This document shows positions 19,116 through 28,287 of a DNA stretch of 51,129 nt, in pieces. The stretch comes from CAZXFH01 sp964640055. GTDB taxonomy: Bacteria; Fidelibacterota; UBA2242; JAFGTP01. The notes below the pieces were generated by a model. That model had not been told where the DNA came from, searched no databases, and worked only from the letters and a program-made list of their open reading frames with translations. The stretch spans positions 1-51,129 of the forward strand of contig CAZXFH010000021.1 in assembly GCA_964640055.1 (NCBI GenBank), given 5' to 3'. Position numbers and translations under genes: made by a program. Numbering within the stretch: position 1 is the stretch's first letter; every line of letters begins with the position of its first letter.

Positions 19116-20975
19116 TCAAGTTTTACGTTTGATTTGGACCGGTTCAGCATTAAACGGATCAAAAATATGATCAATCAGATAGGCCAGTTCCTGACGAGTT
19201 AGCTCCTGTGATAGAGTAAAAAATCCCGTATCGCTTAGTCTATTGAACCAGGGCTGACGGTTGAAAAATTGCCACACTCTTTCGGTTAATTCTTTATTAG
19301 GTTTACTATTCTCCGGGCTGGCTGAAGATGTTTCAGTTGGATGGATCTTTTGGTAAAGGGTGACCAGTGCTGTTTGGCGGGTTATGGATTGATCGTCAGA
19401 CAAACCGACGCCCTGATTTTTTCTGTTTACTGAGGAAAGAATTCTGTTAAAATTTTCCAGAGTAACCTGTTTTTCCGGATAAAAGAGGGTCTGATTGGCC
19501 CAGTCATGAGGTTTTCCTTGTCCTTGCATAACCCCGCTGGCACCGATGCGCTGTACTGATTGAAAAGCCCAATCAGCGGGCGTCAATTCAGCAAAAGGCA
19601 GCAAATAGCACCGGTTATCCAATAGTTTTTGCTGCAGAATCCGCACCGGAACTTCTGCTGGCTGGATCTTTTGTTTAACACACAGGGCAGCGGCTGCACC
19701 ACCGGCCTGACCAATCTGCATCACCACCGGCTGCAACCGGGTGGTACCATTTACCAGGTGGGTGACGGAGATGCTCTTTTCTGTGACCAGTAGCCCCTGG
19801 ATATGTTGCGGAACCAAACACCCATAAGGAACAGTATAGGAAGGAATCGGAGGAAAAGTTTCCGTAATCTTTTGTGGGGCTTTGGCATGGTGATGGTCCA
19901 AGGGATAATCACCCACTGCGATTCCGGTTTTATATACTGCTCTCTGCTCGCTGTCATAGGGGGCAAGCAGATCATTGACAGTTAAGGTAACCACGCCTTT
20001 CAGACGGCGGCTTTCCCGAAAATAGGGATAAAAAGGCAACCGGTCAGCAGTAGGGAATTCATCCTCTGCTAACCCCAAATGGCTAAATCCCAATTTGGTT
20101 TGAATGAGGTATACAAAGCCCAGGGTAAAATTTTTAGCTGCCTGGTAAAACCGCTCTCTTTGGATAGGTTTCTGAGTAAGCACATCCAGATAAAAATCAT
20201 TCCCTTTAATCGGCCAGTTAAGCATATACTTTTTATAGGGTAAGCGACCATAGTTCAGCATTTTAAGGGCGCTGACCCGGACCGCTTGCGAATCCAGACT
20301 ATGTTCTTGACAACAGCCCAGATATTGGTCCGGATCGTAATCAGGTGGCTCAGGAATGGTTCTATGCGCACCTTTACCATAATCCTTTAGCGTAGCGACA
20401 TAGGTTATATCCTGCAAAATATCAGCCGCTTTTTCAGGTGCCTCTTTTTCTTGGGTTTCCCAACGTGGATCAACACCGGTCCGGTATGCACATCCGGCCG
20501 CTGCCAGCAGATCGCCCTGTTCTGTCGCGTCGATGGTGATGTCAGCCTTTACGGAAAGCTGCTGTCCGGCCCTGTTTTCAAACCGCGCACCGGTGACTCT
20601 ATTATCCTGTTTTTGGATACTTTTAAAGTAAAATCCGTGCTGAGTGCTGATATTATGAAATTGTCTGATCCAGCATTGAAAAATCCGGTGGCCTGTATGG
20701 GGCTCAAAATTGGTATGACTGACCCAACCGGTATCCACAGCATCAGGACCGCCGTAATGGGCATATAATTGCTGACGAAATTCTCCCCAGAGTCCGGCCG
20801 GCAGCTGCTGATTACCATCGGTACAGGATACTCCGGCTGCAGTCAGCATTCCGCCCAGCCAGGGCGTTTCCGCTACTAAAATAACGGCTACCCCGGCCCG
20901 GGCCGCTTGAATAGCGGCACACACACCAGCGGTGCCACCTCCGGCAATTAAAACATCAGTATTAAGTATTTGCAT
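19116..20975 (-). CDS. FAD-dependent oxidoreductase of the glycan-locus type
   Basis: The 619-residue protein starts with a dinucleotide-binding motif (V-L-I-A-G-G-G-T-A-G-V-C-A-A, residues 8-21) and continues with the PF12831 pattern, including W-L-G-G-M-L-T-A-A-G-V and a later D-A-T-E-Q-G-D-L. These proteins are common beside glycoside hydrolases, but few have a known substrate. Residues from about 470 on (W-A-F-Q-S-V-Q-R-I-G-A-S-G-V-M-Q-G and similar) resemble degenerate S-layer-homology-like helical repeats. There is no signal peptide, so it is probably cytosolic. An operator-like palindrome lies about 35 bases upstream. Confidence 0.85.
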   Translation of the reverse strand: MQILNTDVLIAGGGTAGVCAAIQAARAGVAVILVAETPWLGGMLTAAGVSCTDGNQQLPAGLWGEFRQQLYAHYGGPDAVDTGWVSHTNFEPHTGHRIFQCWIRQFHNISTQHGFYFKSIQKQDNRVTGARFENRAGQQLSVKADITIDATEQGDLLAAAGCAYRTGVDPRWETQEKEAPEKAADILQDITYVATLKDYGKGAHRTIPEPPDYDPDQYLGCCQEHSLDSQAVRVSALKMLNYGRLPYKKYMLNWPIKGNDFYLDVLTQKPIQRERFYQAAKNFTLGFVYLIQTKLGFSHLGLAEDEFPTADRLPFYPYFRESRRLKGVVTLTVNDLLAPYDSEQRAVYKTGIAVGDYPLDHHHAKAPQKITETFPPIPSYTVPYGCLVPQHIQGLLVTEKSISVTHLVNGTTRLQPVVMQIGQAGGAAAALCVKQKIQPAEVPVRILQQKLLDNRCYLLPFAELTPADWAFQSVQRIGASGVMQGQGKPHDWANQTLFYPEKQVTLENFNRILSSVNRKNQGVGLSDDQSITRQTALVTLYQKIHPTETSSASPENSKPNKELTERVWQFFNRQPWFNRLSDTGFFTLSQELTRQELAYLIDHIFDPFNAEPVQIKRKT

Positions 20976-21009
20976 AACGGTTTGATCTGATTTTATAGGC
21001 CCTGTTTTC

Positions 21010-21025
21010 AGTTAGTTAAGTAACT
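21010..21025. promoter_or_regulatory. Near-palindromic ROK operator between divergent genes
   Basis: AGTTAGTTAAGTAACT is palindromic at seven of eight base pairs and contains the exact AGTTAGTTAA core. A further TTTAACTT lies just to the right. It sits 35 bases upstream of the oxidoreductase and about 95 bases upstream of the divergent permease, so it could control both. Confidence 0.6.
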
Positions 21026-21118
21026 TTATTTAACTTGTAATATAGGCCATCATTAATTATATTCCAACAACATTTAGGGATTTATCAATTGAGTTTGAAT
21101 AGATAGAAAATTTAAGCA

Positions 21119-22603
21119 ATGGCTACCTTTCAGGTAATTCTCTTTATATTGATTTTTCTGAGTATGGCCCTGGCCATGTTTTTCAGGAAGATACCCGCTC
21201 TGATTGCTTTACCCATCATGGCCTTTTTAATCCCGTTGGTCGGCGGTGTGTCGGTTGCAAATACCATTCAGTATGTGATCGGGATGGGGGCTACCAAACT
21301 ACATGTGGCTTATACGGTCGCTATTTTTGGAAGCATGCTGAGTGTTCTGATGCAAAAGACCAAAGTCGCGGAAAACTTTATCAAGATCGGAGCGGAACTA
21401 TCGGGTGACAACCCCTGGGTCATCTCGGTGATCATGTTTTTATTGATTGCGGCTTTATTTACCACTTTGGGTGGTTTAGGGGCGGTGATCATGACCGGAA
21501 CCATCATTTTACCGATCCTGTCCTCAATTGGTGTGGGGCCCATGACTTCAATTGGCATTTTTCTGTTTGGATTCAGTGTTGGCGGGATCTTAAACGTTGG
21601 CAATTGGGCTGCCTACGTGGACGTCCTAAATATGCAGGTGAGCCAGATCCGGCCGTTTGCCATGGTCATGTTTGTTTTGGCTTTTATAGTCGCTCTGGGA
21701 TATATTACCGTTCAACTCTATCGCGATGGGCATCAGATCGATTTTAGACGGATCATAATCCGGGGATTGATGGTTGCGGTGGTGATCGGTTTGTTCATTT
21801 TGGCCTATTCCCTGGCCAATGCAGCGGTTCAGAATACAATAAAATCGGGACTTAAATATACGGGCACGATTTTACAGTATTTAATCGGTTTAGGCCTGGC
21901 CTTTATTTTTCTGATATCCGTTTATCAGAAGTTTATCCGAAAACACCAGATTCAAAAAGGGGATAGCATTTACTGGCCGGCCTATTTTACCCCCCTAATC
22001 CCGCTCTTGCTTATTTTAATCTTCAATATGAGGTTTATTGCGGCTTTTGTCTGTGGCCTGTTATATGGTTTTGTCACCACCTACAAAAAAGGCGGACTCA
22101 ATCTGTTCTTAAAATCGGTTTTTGAAGGTGGCGGTGTGGTCATGCCGGCCGTGGTTATGTTTTTCGGGATCGGGATGTTATTGAATGCTATTATGGGCCC
22201 CGGTGAAGTTTGGGCGGCTAATCATCCCGGCGGCTGGCCGGTATTGAATTTATTACGGCCTGTGATGACCAGGATCATTTCTGATAATCCTTTACAGTAT
22301 ATCATTGTTTTCAGTTTAGCCGCACCATTGGCTCTGTATCGCGGTCCTTTAAATATCTGGGGGATGGGATATGGGGTGGCAGCGGTGCTGATGGCCAGTG
22401 GTCTGAATTCCGGGGCAGTAATGGGTTTATTGATGTCAGTAGGAGCGGTGCAGGGGATCAGTGATCCCACCAATACTCATAATGTCTGGCTGGCCAATGA
22501 GAAGCAGCAAAACGTTCAGAAAGTGCTTCGGAATACACTCCCCTATAGTTGGTCTTTAGCGGCTTTGGGACTGGTTGCAGCGGCCATATATTTCTTGTCA
22601 TAA
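21119..22603 (+). CDS. Multi-pass permease of the ion-transporter (GntP/DctM-like) type
   Basis: A 494-residue integral membrane protein with about 12 hydrophobic segments and a short N-terminus. The G-G-L-G-A-V-I-M-T-G-T-I-I-L-P-I-L stretch, and the near-symmetric N-I-W-G-M-G-Y-G-V-A-A-V-L in the C-terminal half, resemble ion-transporter superfamily carriers that import organic acids or gluconate with protons or Na+. I cannot place it in a named subfamily by eye. The hydantoinase-like gene follows after 16 bases, so the pair is translationally close and probably handles one substrate. It is divergent from the oxidoreductase operon across the operator-like palindrome. Confidence 0.78.
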   Translation: MATFQVILFILIFLSMALAMFFRKIPALIALPIMAFLIPLVGGVSVANTIQYVIGMGATKLHVAYTVAIFGSMLSVLMQKTKVAENFIKIGAELSGDNPWVISVIMFLLIAALFTTLGGLGAVIMTGTIILPILSSIGVGPMTSIGIFLFGFSVGGILNVGNWAAYVDVLNMQVSQIRPFAMVMFVLAFIVALGYITVQLYRDGHQIDFRRIIIRGLMVAVVIGLFILAYSLANAAVQNTIKSGLKYTGTILQYLIGLGLAFIFLISVYQKFIRKHQIQKGDSIYWPAYFTPLIPLLLILIFNMRFIAAFVCGLLYGFVTTYKKGGLNLFLKSVFEGGGVVMPAVVMFFGIGMLLNAIMGPGEVWAANHPGGWPVLNLLRPVMTRIISDNPLQYIIVFSLAAPLALYRGPLNIWGMGYGVAAVLMASGLNSGAVMGLLMSVGAVQGISDPTNTHNVWLANEKQQNVQKVLRNTLPYSWSLAALGLVAAAIYFLS

Positions 22604-22619
22604 AGGATAACCAAGCAGG

Positions 22620-24770
22620 ATGGAGCGCAAGATAAAAGTCGGTATTGATGTTGGGGGTACTTTCACCCATGCGGTGGCGGTTGACGTCAGTGATTATAGC
22701 ATTGTGGGAAAAGCCTGCGTACCCACGACCCACATGGCCAAAGAAGGGGTAGCGGCCGGAGTGGTAAAGTCCCTTCAGCAACTATTGGAAGAAGCCCATA
22801 TCCAGCCAGAGGAGATCGCTCTGATCGCGCATTCCACTACCCAGGCTACCAATGCCCTGCTGGAGGGGGATGTGGCCACAGTCGGGATCGTTGGTATGGG
22901 TAAAGGTTTGCAGGGGAAATTGGCTGAGAAACAGGCCAATCCCCAAAATATTGAGCTTGCGCCCGGAAAATATTTACAGACCCGGTTTTATTTTATTGAT
23001 ACACAGGAACCGGTAAAAGAAGAGCAGGCGCGGGCAGCGATCGAAAAACTGGTATCCGACGGCGCCGAAGTGATGGTGGCTTCCGAGGCCTTTGGTGTGG
23101 ATCATCCGGAAAATGAGGAGTTAGTGGCCAGGGTTGCCCGGGATATGAACTACCATGCTACAGCCGCCAGTTCAATATCCAAACTCTATGGTTTGCGGAT
23201 TCGGACGCGTACCGCAGTGATCAATGCCAGTATGACGCTCAAGATGCTGGAAACCGCCAATATGACCGAGGAATCGGTCCGCAATAGTGGGATCAAAGCG
23301 CCCCTGATGATCATGCGTTCGGACGGCGGTATCATGGATATTAATGAAATGCGCAGGCGACCGATACTGACCATGTTGTCTGGTCCGGCAGCCGGTGTAG
23401 CGGCCGCCTTAATGTATGTCAAAGTAACGGATGGCATTTTTATTGAAGTCGGTGGCACCTCAACCGATATTTCGGTGATCAAAAATGGCAAACCTCAGAT
23501 AAAAAGTGCCCAGATCGGTGGCAACCGTTTGTTTGTCCGCACGCTGGATGTGCGTACCCTGGGAATCGCGGGTGGATCAATGCCGCGAATCAATAAAAAT
23601 AGAATTGTGGATGTAGGCCCGCGCAGTGCCCACATTGCCAATCTGGGGTATATCAGCTTTTGCGATAAAGATAATTTCGATGATCTGGAAATGCAACCCT
23701 TCCAACCCTCGAAGAATGATCCCCGGGATTATCTAAAAGTCGCAGCCCAGGCAAAGGATCTGACCATCACCCCAACTGGTGCCGCCCATTTTTTGGGATA
23801 TATTAAACAGGTAGTCCATACACCCGTCAATAAAAAAGCGATTGCGAGTTTTTTTAAAAATTTTGGCCGTAAAATGGACTGCGAGGCAGTGGATATTGCC
23901 CGGAAGATATTGGATATATCCGCTGATAAGATTGCGCCCGTTATTAAGCAACTGATCCGGGAATATAAACTGGATCCCGAATTGATTCAATTTGTTGGCG
24001 GTGGCGGCGGTGCACCGGCTCTGGTACCTTCCACGGCCAAATATATGGGCTATGATCATCGCCTGGCCGAGAATACCGAGGTAGTATCCGCCATTGGCGC
24101 TGCGTTGGGAATTATACGGGATATGGTGGAACGCACAGTTGTGGAGCCTTCGGAACAGGATCTGGTCTCTATCCGCCACGAAGCCATGGAATCGGTTCAG
24201 AAAATGGGAGCGGATCCTGACACAATTGAGGTCAGCGTGGAAGTGGATACCCGGGATAATAAAGTGATTGCCGTGGCCACCGGATCCAGTGAAATGCGTT
24301 CCCGGGATATGGATATCAAGGCTAAATCAGAGGCAGAGTTATTGAAAATCTGTGCCCATTCTATGAAAACTGATCCGGATCAGTTGGCGATCACGGCCAA
24401 AACCGGTTTTTTTTATGCGGTTACAACCCTACAGACTGAAAAAAAACTCTTTGGCCTGATCAAGAATACCCGGCAAAAAGCGCGGATTATCGATAAAGAA
24501 GGAGTCATTAAACTGCAACATAATGATTGCCAGGTGAGTCAGGCCAAGGTGAACAACGTTAAAAAGAAAATTAAAAATTATATCGAGGAACTGACTGTTT
24601 ATGGGGATGCTGGTCCCTTGGTCCCGGATATTTTTGTGGTCATCTCTGGTAAAATCGTGGATCTGACTGGTTTGGTGGAAGCCTCGCAAATTGAGGCTTT
24701 GGTGGATATCGAGCTACAGAAGGTTTCTGAGTCGGAATCCGCTATTGTGATTGCTGCAAAAAAAGAATAA
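22620..24770 (+). CDS. Hydantoinase/oxoprolinase (HyuA-like) family protein
   Basis: The 716-residue protein has the N-terminal signature K-I-K-V-G-I-D-V-G-G-T-F-T-H (ATP-binding, residues 4-17). It also has the internal R-S-D-G-G-I-M-D, M-L-S-G-P-A-A-G-V and F-I-E-V-G-G-T-S-T-D-I-S motifs of hydantoinase A / 5-oxoprolinase A. These proteins open cyclic amides, or carboxylate ketones in the acetone carboxylase branch, using ATP. Nothing resembling the usual HyuB partner lies in the window. The C-terminal 200 residues beyond the ATPase core are highly charged. Its substrate is unknown. Confidence 0.87.
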   Translation: MERKIKVGIDVGGTFTHAVAVDVSDYSIVGKACVPTTHMAKEGVAAGVVKSLQQLLEEAHIQPEEIALIAHSTTQATNALLEGDVATVGIVGMGKGLQGKLAEKQANPQNIELAPGKYLQTRFYFIDTQEPVKEEQARAAIEKLVSDGAEVMVASEAFGVDHPENEELVARVARDMNYHATAASSISKLYGLRIRTRTAVINASMTLKMLETANMTEESVRNSGIKAPLMIMRSDGGIMDINEMRRRPILTMLSGPAAGVAAALMYVKVTDGIFIEVGGTSTDISVIKNGKPQIKSAQIGGNRLFVRTLDVRTLGIAGGSMPRINKNRIVDVGPRSAHIANLGYISFCDKDNFDDLEMQPFQPSKNDPRDYLKVAAQAKDLTITPTGAAHFLGYIKQVVHTPVNKKAIASFFKNFGRKMDCEAVDIARKILDISADKIAPVIKQLIREYKLDPELIQFVGGGGGAPALVPSTAKYMGYDHRLAENTEVVSAIGAALGIIRDMVERTVVEPSEQDLVSIRHEAMESVQKMGADPDTIEVSVEVDTRDNKVIAVATGSSEMRSRDMDIKAKSEAELLKICAHSMKTDPDQLAITAKTGFFYAVTTLQTEKKLFGLIKNTRQKARIIDKEGVIKLQHNDCQVSQAKVNNVKKKIKNYIEELTVYGDAGPLVPDIFVVISGKIVDLTGLVEASQIEALVDIELQKVSESESAIVIAAKKE

Positions 24771-24867
24771 TAAACACCCAATATTCTCGGTGGAACAGAT
24801 TATGCCGCTAAGAAAAAATGCCGGTGAGTATATAAGTTCTCAGCAATCAAGATAGGAATATATTCGC

Positions 24868-26289
24868 ATGTCAAAAAGTAAACGTGCCCTGAGTCTGGAT
24901 GCGTTACGCGGTTTTGCAATTTTAACCATGGTTTTATCCGGAGTTATTCCTTATAAAGGTCTACCCGCCTGGATGTACCATGCCCAAACTCCACCACCCA
25001 CGCGGCAGTTCAATCCCGACCTACCGGGCCTGACCTGGGTGGATCTGGTCTTTCCCTTTTTTATTTTTGCTCTGGGCGCCGCCTTAGCACTGGCCCTGAC
25101 CAAACGCATAGAAAGAGGCTACTCCAGGTTTGAATTACTAAAATATATTGTTGAACGTAGCTTTTTGCTGGGCTTTTTTGCCATCTTTCTGTTCCATGCC
25201 CGTCCCCATATTATTAATCCGGGGATCTATTCCAATCCGACCTTAGGTACTTGGCTATTGGCGCTGCTGGGTTTTATCATAATGTTTATTATCTTTGTTC
25301 GTTTACCCAAACAGTTATCAAAAAAATGGCGTTGGATCCTGAGAATCAGCGGCTGGACCGCTGCGGTTTTATTTCTGGTATTTGTACGCTACCCCAATGA
25401 CGAAGGATTTTCACTCTACCGCAGTGATATTATCATTGTCGTGCTGACCAATGTCTATTTTTTCGGTTCGCTGATTTACTTAATGACCCGTCATAACTGG
25501 CTGGGACGCCTCTGTTTTCTGGGACTATTGATCGCTTTGCGGTTGGCCCATCCGGAAACCGGCTGGGTTAAGGCTGTTTGGAATTTTTCACCCATCCCCT
25601 GGATATATAAACTCTACTATTTGCAATATCTTTTCATTGCCATTCCGGGTACTATGGCCGGCGATCTGTTCCTGCGGTGGACCAAGACAGCGGAGATTGA
25701 GAATGAAAGACAATGGTCGCCATCCCGGTTATGGGGTATCGTCCTGCTGATGATGACTTTTCTCGTAATTCAGCTAGTCGGACTTCAGGCCCGCCGGGTG
25801 TGGCAGACCGTCGTGTTAAGTTTAGGTCTAATCGCGATCGGTATCCCCTTATTTTCCCGGCCGGGCAGTGAAACAGAAAAATTGCTGCGGCGATTATTTT
25901 TTTGGGGCGCCTATTGTTTAATTTTGGGGTTGATCTTTGAACCCTATGAAGGCGGGATCAAAAAAGACCATCCGACCTTGAGCTATTACTTTGTAACCAC
26001 CGGACTGGCGATATTCCTGTTGAATGCCTTCACGATTATTATCGATATGTTTAAGAAATCCGGTTGGGTACGCTTATTGATAGATAATGGTCAGAATCCC
26101 ATGATTGCCTACGTGGGATTTGCCAATCTGCTGTGGCCTGTTCTGGGTATATTTTCCCTGAACCAGCTGTTTAATCAATTGAACCAAATTTCACCCTGGC
26201 TGGGCTTTGTACGGGGCGTTGTATATACCTTGATTATTGCCCTGATCGTGCAATACTTTACCAAAAAGAAATTATATTGGCGTACTTAG
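24868..26289 (+). CDS. HGSNAT/NagX-like membrane acetyltransferase (DUF5009)
   Basis: The 473-residue multi-pass membrane protein starts with R-A-L-S-L-D-A-L-R-G-F-A-I-L-T-M-V-L-S-G and continues with L-T-W-V-D-L-V-F-P-F-F-I-F. This is the pattern of bacterial homologues of human heparan-alpha-glucosaminide N-acetyltransferase, which carry acetyl across a membrane onto the free amine of glucosamine. About 11-12 hydrophobic helices are visible. AGGAA precedes the ATG. It is likely co-transcribed with the GHL10-T9SS gene, which follows after 33 bases. In this locus it would acetylate de-N-acetylated amino sugars in the periplasm, which is inference. Confidence 0.85.
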   Translation: MSKSKRALSLDALRGFAILTMVLSGVIPYKGLPAWMYHAQTPPPTRQFNPDLPGLTWVDLVFPFFIFALGAALALALTKRIERGYSRFELLKYIVERSFLLGFFAIFLFHARPHIINPGIYSNPTLGTWLLALLGFIIMFIIFVRLPKQLSKKWRWILRISGWTAAVLFLVFVRYPNDEGFSLYRSDIIIVVLTNVYFFGSLIYLMTRHNWLGRLCFLGLLIALRLAHPETGWVKAVWNFSPIPWIYKLYYLQYLFIAIPGTMAGDLFLRWTKTAEIENERQWSPSRLWGIVLLMMTFLVIQLVGLQARRVWQTVVLSLGLIAIGIPLFSRPGSETEKLLRRLFFWGAYCLILGLIFEPYEGGIKKDHPTLSYYFVTTGLAIFLLNAFTIIIDMFKKSGWVRLLIDNGQNPMIAYVGFANLLWPVLGIFSLNQLFNQLNQISPWLGFVRGVVYTLIIALIVQYFTKKKLYWRT

Positions 26290-26322
26290 TAGTAACCATT
26301 ACAGAAAAAGGGATAGACAATC

Positions 26323-28272
26323 ATACAAAAGAAAACATTTCAAACGTTAGTCTTTAAAATAATCCTAAGTTGGCTGATTCCCATATTATTATGGGCGCAG
26401 ACACAGACCGAATTCAGAGCGGTTAAATTGACCAATGTGGACAGCAATGTATTGACCTCGCGCCAGAATATTGCCGAGGCCATGGATTATCTGGCGGCTA
26501 TCAATATCAATACCGTCCTGGTAGTGGTCTGGAATGGCAGCGGTTACAGCGGGGCCTATACCCTGTATCCGAGTGCGGTGATGGACAGTTTGTTTGGGTT
26601 TGAGATCGGTCCGGTGGGGAGTGGGATAGCGGATCCTTTGGATCGGGTCATTATTGAGGCCCACCGCAATGGTATCGAAGTGTTCCCCTGGTTCGAATAC
26701 GGCTTTGCCACTTCCTGGAGCGACCCGGACCAGCCCCAACAGGAGAATCCGGACTATATTCTGGATCAGCATCCGGAATGGGCGCTGCACGACCGGGATG
26801 GCAAGATCACCTGGAAAAATGGCTTTTACTGGATGTCAGCCATTAATCCCGAAGTACAGGATTTTTTAAAAGCCTTAACCCTTGAAGTATGCCGTAATTA
26901 TGATATCGATGGTATTGAATATTCCGACCGGATTCCGACCATGCCGGTGGAAGGGGGGTATGATTCGGTTACGGTGAGTCTTTATCAGGAGGTGCACGAT
27001 GGTGCTGAGCCACCGGATAATTATGCTGACAGCGACTGGATGCGATGGCGGGCGGACCAGTTGAGTGCCTGGTTTGCCGAGGTAAAAACCGCCGTTAAAG
27101 CCTATGATCCCCATATCAGGGTTTCTTCCAGTCCCAGTATTTATCCCTGGTCTTACCAGGAATATCTGCAAGATTCCAAAACCTGGATGGCAGAGGATAT
27201 TTGTGAAGATGTTATTCCCCAACTCTACCGCTATTCCTATAACGAATATTTGACCACCCTGGATCTTTCGCTTCTGAATTTTCCCGATCAGCGTGAGAAC
27301 TATTTTGCGGGGATTCTGATGAATGTGGGATCCGATGTCATTTCCCCGGAATATCTGCTTAAGGCCATAGCAGCCAATCGGGAACGCAATATAAATGGAG
27401 AAGCATTTTTCTTTTATGAAGGACTACGTAAAAATAATGATCTGCTGGGTGATACCTTGAAAGCCACCTATTACCGTCAGCCGGCGCAACTGCCTTACCG
27501 GCAGATCAATATCTGGCGTCCCAAAGCAACTATTATCAATGAAGATGACCCGCAAGTCATTACGACAGGTTCCTGGGAACTGATGACGACCAATAATTAC
27601 GGTTACGAACCTAATATTCTGATCAATAAAACCGCTGATCCGGCTGCCATCGAATATTATGTTGATCTGCCGTACCGTGCCTGGTTCGATCTGTTCGCCT
27701 ATACTGTGCAAAGTCAATATGCCACCCCGCAGGCGGCCTACACCGTATTTTCCGGGGGGGATTCCGTCAGAGTGCTATTGGATCAAAAGGATTATGCCCG
27801 GCGTGGCTGGCAACGGTTGGGCAGTTATTATCTGGAGCCCGGTTACCAACGGCTGATCCGCCTGGATAATAGTGAAAAGGAGGCCGCAGAATGGCTGATC
27901 GCCGATGCAATCATGCTGATGATCAACCGGAAATTATCTCCGGAGGTAGTGGTAAACGATATAGAAGAAAATATCAGTCCTTACCAGACCAGCGTGCAAC
28001 ACTATCGATTAGGCCAGAATTATCCCAATCCCTTCAATCCGGTGACTACTATCGAGTTTTTTCTGCCAGAACGGAGCAGCGTCAGTTTAACAGTTTTCGA
28101 TGTCACCGGAAGAGTTGTCGAGAAATTGGTAGCAGACCAATTATCAGCCGGAAAGCATCAGGTTAAATTCAATGGTCAGCAATTAAGCAGCGGAGTCTAT
28201 TTTTACCATCTCCAAGCGAACGGTCCTACTCAACAATTTAGCGATGCCCGCAAGTGCATTCTGATTAAATAG
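26323..28272 (+). CDS. Secreted GHL10-type glycosidase with golvesin-like and T9SS domains, non-canonical start
   Basis: From the codon at 26323 the frame encodes 649 residues. These are a clear signal peptide (QKKTFQTLVFKIILSWLIPI then L-L-W-A-Q-T), a GHL10 domain (about 30-400: A-V-K-L-T-N-V-D, V-V-W-N-G, P-W-F-E-Y-G-F, G-I-E-Y-S-D-R, F-F-F-Y-E-G-L), a golvesin C-terminal-like module (about 405-530, ending I-A-D-A-I) and a T9SS domain with N-Y-P-N-P-F-N-P. No ATG, GTG or TTG lies in frame upstream of 26428, which is inside the catalytic domain. Initiation is probably at the ATA (26323), or the adjacent ATC, downstream of AAAAAGGGA. A mutated or misassembled ATG is the alternative. It is paralogous to the lipoprotein at 17940. 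Confidence 0.85.
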   Translation: MQKKTFQTLVFKIILSWLIPILLWAQTQTEFRAVKLTNVDSNVLTSRQNIAEAMDYLAAININTVLVVVWNGSGYSGAYTLYPSAVMDSLFGFEIGPVGSGIADPLDRVIIEAHRNGIEVFPWFEYGFATSWSDPDQPQQENPDYILDQHPEWALHDRDGKITWKNGFYWMSAINPEVQDFLKALTLEVCRNYDIDGIEYSDRIPTMPVEGGYDSVTVSLYQEVHDGAEPPDNYADSDWMRWRADQLSAWFAEVKTAVKAYDPHIRVSSSPSIYPWSYQEYLQDSKTWMAEDICEDVIPQLYRYSYNEYLTTLDLSLLNFPDQRENYFAGILMNVGSDVISPEYLLKAIAANRERNINGEAFFFYEGLRKNNDLLGDTLKATYYRQPAQLPYRQINIWRPKATIINEDDPQVITTGSWELMTTNNYGYEPNILINKTADPAAIEYYVDLPYRAWFDLFAYTVQSQYATPQAAYTVFSGGDSVRVLLDQKDYARRGWQRLGSYYLEPGYQRLIRLDNSEKEAAEWLIADAIMLMINRKLSPEVVVNDIEENISPYQTSVQHYRLGQNYPNPFNPVTTIEFFLPERSSVSLTVFDVTGRVVEKLVADQLSAGKHQVKFNGQQLSSGVYFYHLQANGPTQQFSDARKCILIK

Positions 28273-28287
28273 AAAGTGATAATTAAA

